Shown here: positions 62,435-64,000 of the stretch, one piece after another
How the letters are laid out: the number at the start of each line of letters is the position of its first letter
Numbering within the stretch: position 1 is the first letter of the stretch
DNA from: JBPCNH01 sp051001455
GTDB taxonomy: Bacteria; Actinomycetota; CADDZG01; WHSQ01
Direction: 5' to 3'
DNA: 64,000 nucleotides
Assembly (NCBI GenBank): GCA_051001455.1
Contig: JBPCNH010000009.1
Location: 1-64,000, forward strand
Translations under genes and position numbers: made by a program
The notes under the pieces: generated by a model
What the model saw: only the letters and a program-made list of their open reading frames with translations
Database searches by the model: none
What the model was told of the DNA's origin: nothing

Positions 62435-64000
62435 GTGACCAGCAACGACACGGAAACGAGTCAGGAAGAACAGCGCATCCAGGAGCTGGAGCGGACACTC
62501 GCGTCCCTCCGCGAGGATTCCGAGGTCGCGTATGTCCTCCTCGGCCTCTCGGGCGGCCTTGCAGAGGTGCGGTCGATCGAGCAGACGCTCGAATTGGTGG
62601 TCCGCACGATCCCGGAGCTCTTCGGCGCGGCGAGGTGCCTGGCCGCCCATCTTGACGGGGAAGGCCAGCACTTCGAGATCCTCGCCGACTGGGGGTACGA
62701 CGAGGAGTCTCGGAGCTCACTGCAGGCCTACGTCGAGGCGAACGACCCCGGCTTCCCTTTTCTCGCGCAAGCCCTGAAGGAGGGGGCGCCGATCATGGCC
62801 TCGGCCGCCGACTCTCCCTCGGGGGGTGCGGTGATCGCCATCCCACTGGTTCGGTGGGGTCAGAATTTCGGCGGGCTCAGGTTGGAGTTCGAAGGAGACC
62901 GGAGCTTCGGCGCCCGGGACCTGGCGCTCGCCCGCGGGATCGCTCGGCAGGTCGGGGTGGCGCTCAATAACGCGCGCCGTTTCTCGCTGCTGAAATCACT
63001 ACGAGAGTTCGGGTTCAGGAGCAGCGCCCGGTTGCGTCTGAAGGACGTGATCGCCGAGACGGTCGAGGGTGTGAACGGCCTGCTAGATGCCGACGGCGCG
63101 TGGCTGTACTTCCTCGACGCTTCCCGCGGGTCGCTGGTGTCCACGGGCGCAAATCCAGGACGTCTTGCTCTTCCGGAATCCCTCGCGCGCCTGGATCTGA
63201 GCGTCGCTCCATGGGCCCGGCTGCGCATGGGGGAGATGGTCATCGCCGGCGACCTGTCTCGCTTCTTCCCGGGCGACCAGAACCTCGTCGGGGCACTGGC
63301 CCCGCTGCGGACGGCCACGGATCCTCTGGTCGGGGCGCTGCTCGTCGTTTTCGAGCACGGGAAGTCCCCGGATGCAGAGGAGCTGGAGGCGTTGAGCGTG
63401 CTGGCCGGTCAAGCGGGTCAGTCGCTCGAGAACGCACGTCGTTTCGACCGCGAGCGGAGCGTCGCCAAGAGCCTGCAGGCCGCTTTGCTCCGTACGGAGA
63501 TGCCCGAGATGCGCGGCTGCTCCTTGGGCGCTCTGTACGAGGCGGCGGACGCACTTGCCGATGTGGGCGGGGACTTCTACGACGTGATCGATCTGCCGGG
63601 GGACAGCTTCGGAGTCGTCGTAGGGGACGTCTCGGGGAAAGGGGCGGAGGCGGCCGCCCAAACCGCGATGGTGAAGTACATGCTGCGCGCTTTCGCCACC
63701 CGTAACTCGTCGCCCTCATCCGTGCTGTTCCATCTGAACAACGCTCTTGTGAAGGACATGCAAGAAGACCGGTTCATCACCCTCTTGTACGCGCGGTTCG
63801 ATGCGGTCGAGCGCACCTGTTCCATCGCGGCAGGGGGCCATCCCGCCCCGCTCATCTATCGGAGCGCCAGCGACGAGGTAGAGGTGGGGATCTCCAAAGG
63901 GACGATCGTGGGCGCCTTCGACGATTGTTCTTACGACGAGCAAACGATCTCGATCGGTGATGGCGATGTATTCATGGCTTACACCGACGGCTTGATCGAG
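62435..64000 (+). CDS. GAF-domain PP2C-type (SpoIIE/RsbU-like) phosphatase, 3' end beyond window
   Basis: The frame is open from a GTG at 62435 to the window end (522 codons, C terminus missing). An N-terminal coiled coil (QEEQRIQELERTLASLRE) is followed by two GAF-like sensor domains (about 40-185 and 190-340) and a short helix. The SpoIIE phosphatase domain carries DVGGDFYDVIDLPGDSFGVVVGDVSGKGAEAA, FITLLYARFD and AGGHPAPLI, with metal-binding Asp residues. Such enzymes dephosphorylate STAS anti-sigma antagonists in partner-switching signalling. An RsbW-like ATPase lies at 3.1 kb, but a direct link is not shown. Confidence 0.9.
   Translation, partial: MTSNDTETSQEEQRIQELERTLASLREDSEVAYVLLGLSGGLAEVRSIEQTLELVVRTIPELFGAARCLAAHLDGEGQHFEILADWGYDEESRSSLQAYVEANDPGFPFLAQALKEGAPIMASAADSPSGGAVIAIPLVRWGQNFGGLRLEFEGDRSFGARDLALARGIARQVGVALNNARRFSLLKSLREFGFRSSARLRLKDVIAETVEGVNGLLDADGAWLYFLDASRGSLVSTGANPGRLALPESLARLDLSVAPWARLRMGEMVIAGDLSRFFPGDQNLVGALAPLRTATDPLVGALLVVFEHGKSPDAEELEALSVLAGQAGQSLENARRFDRERSVAKSLQAALLRTEMPEMRGCSLGALYEAADALADVGGDFYDVIDLPGDSFGVVVGDVSGKGAEAAAQTAMVKYMLRAFATRNSSPSSVLFHLNNALVKDMQEDRFITLLYARFDAVERTCSIAAGGHPAPLIYRSASDEVEVGISKGTIVGAFDDCSYDEQTISIGDGDVFMAYTDGLIE

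Overview
The window is a densely packed, high-G+C bacterial chromosome segment with many 1-16 nt gene overlaps and frequent GTG/TTG starts. The content (a complete GlgE-TreS-Mak-GlgB pathway, malto-oligosyltrehalose genes, a class A RNase P RNA, an ECF-type B12 importer, a SigH-like sigma factor and SpoIIE/RsbW-type regulators) suggests a deep-branching member of the Actinomycetota, probably environmental. This placement is inference from gene content; no 16S rRNA or ribosomal protein is present. I saw no tRNA, rRNA, CRISPR array, prophage or insertion sequence.

Layout. 0.07-3.5 kb: secreted redox enzymes (PQQ-type sugar dehydrogenase lipoprotein, Tat-exported multicopper oxidase), a remnant of yjbQ, and an RsbW-type ATPase. 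3.5-9.0 kb (minus strand): a complete mrpABCDEFG Na+/H+ antiporter operon. 9-16.4 kb: a secreted Lys-rich protein, a truncated DUF2236 gene, a SigH-like sigma factor and a set of cell-envelope proteins (putative glycoside hydrolase, polysaccharide deacetylase, DUF2330 protein, cupredoxin lipoprotein, subtilase). 16.3-20.9 kb: an MFS exporter preceded by a riboswitch-like fold that covers its ribosome site, a flavin reductase, and a DrrAB-type ABC exporter with two permeases. 20.9-31.4 kb: BaeRF3-like protein, RTX-repeat protein, EamA transporter, CopC-domain surface protein, FtsH with an Asn/Lys-rich insert, a BNR/VWA surface protein and an LVIVD-repeat protein.

31.4-51.0 kb is a carbohydrate-storage island. 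The minus-strand operon glgE-treS-mak-glgB-GH57 turns trehalose into alpha-glucan through maltose-1-phosphate. A divergent glgP degrades glucan, and the minus-strand operon glgX-treY-treZ (plus a PLP-dependent decarboxylase) turns glucan back into trehalose. Together they form a closed glucan-trehalose cycle.

51-58.7 kb holds the most interesting locus. After three housekeeping-type genes comes a cobalamin riboswitch controlling five nearly contiguous genes: a secreted alpha/alpha-barrel repeat protein, a membrane-tethered protein with a DUF4430-like domain, and an ECF transporter (EcfT, a fused double ATPase, an S component). The two exported proteins resemble, in order, the alpha and beta domains of animal intrinsic factor/transcobalamin. 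I propose a two-part bacterial transcobalamin-like receptor feeding an ECF B12 importer. The RNase P RNA gene begins only 3 nt after this operon.

58.7-64 kb: ridA, a small membrane protein, an M20 peptidase, trpD, a CADD-like heme-oxygenase-fold protein that keeps the sacrificial lysine of chlamydial p-aminobenzoate synthase, and a GAF-PP2C (SpoIIE-type) phosphatase that runs off the window end.
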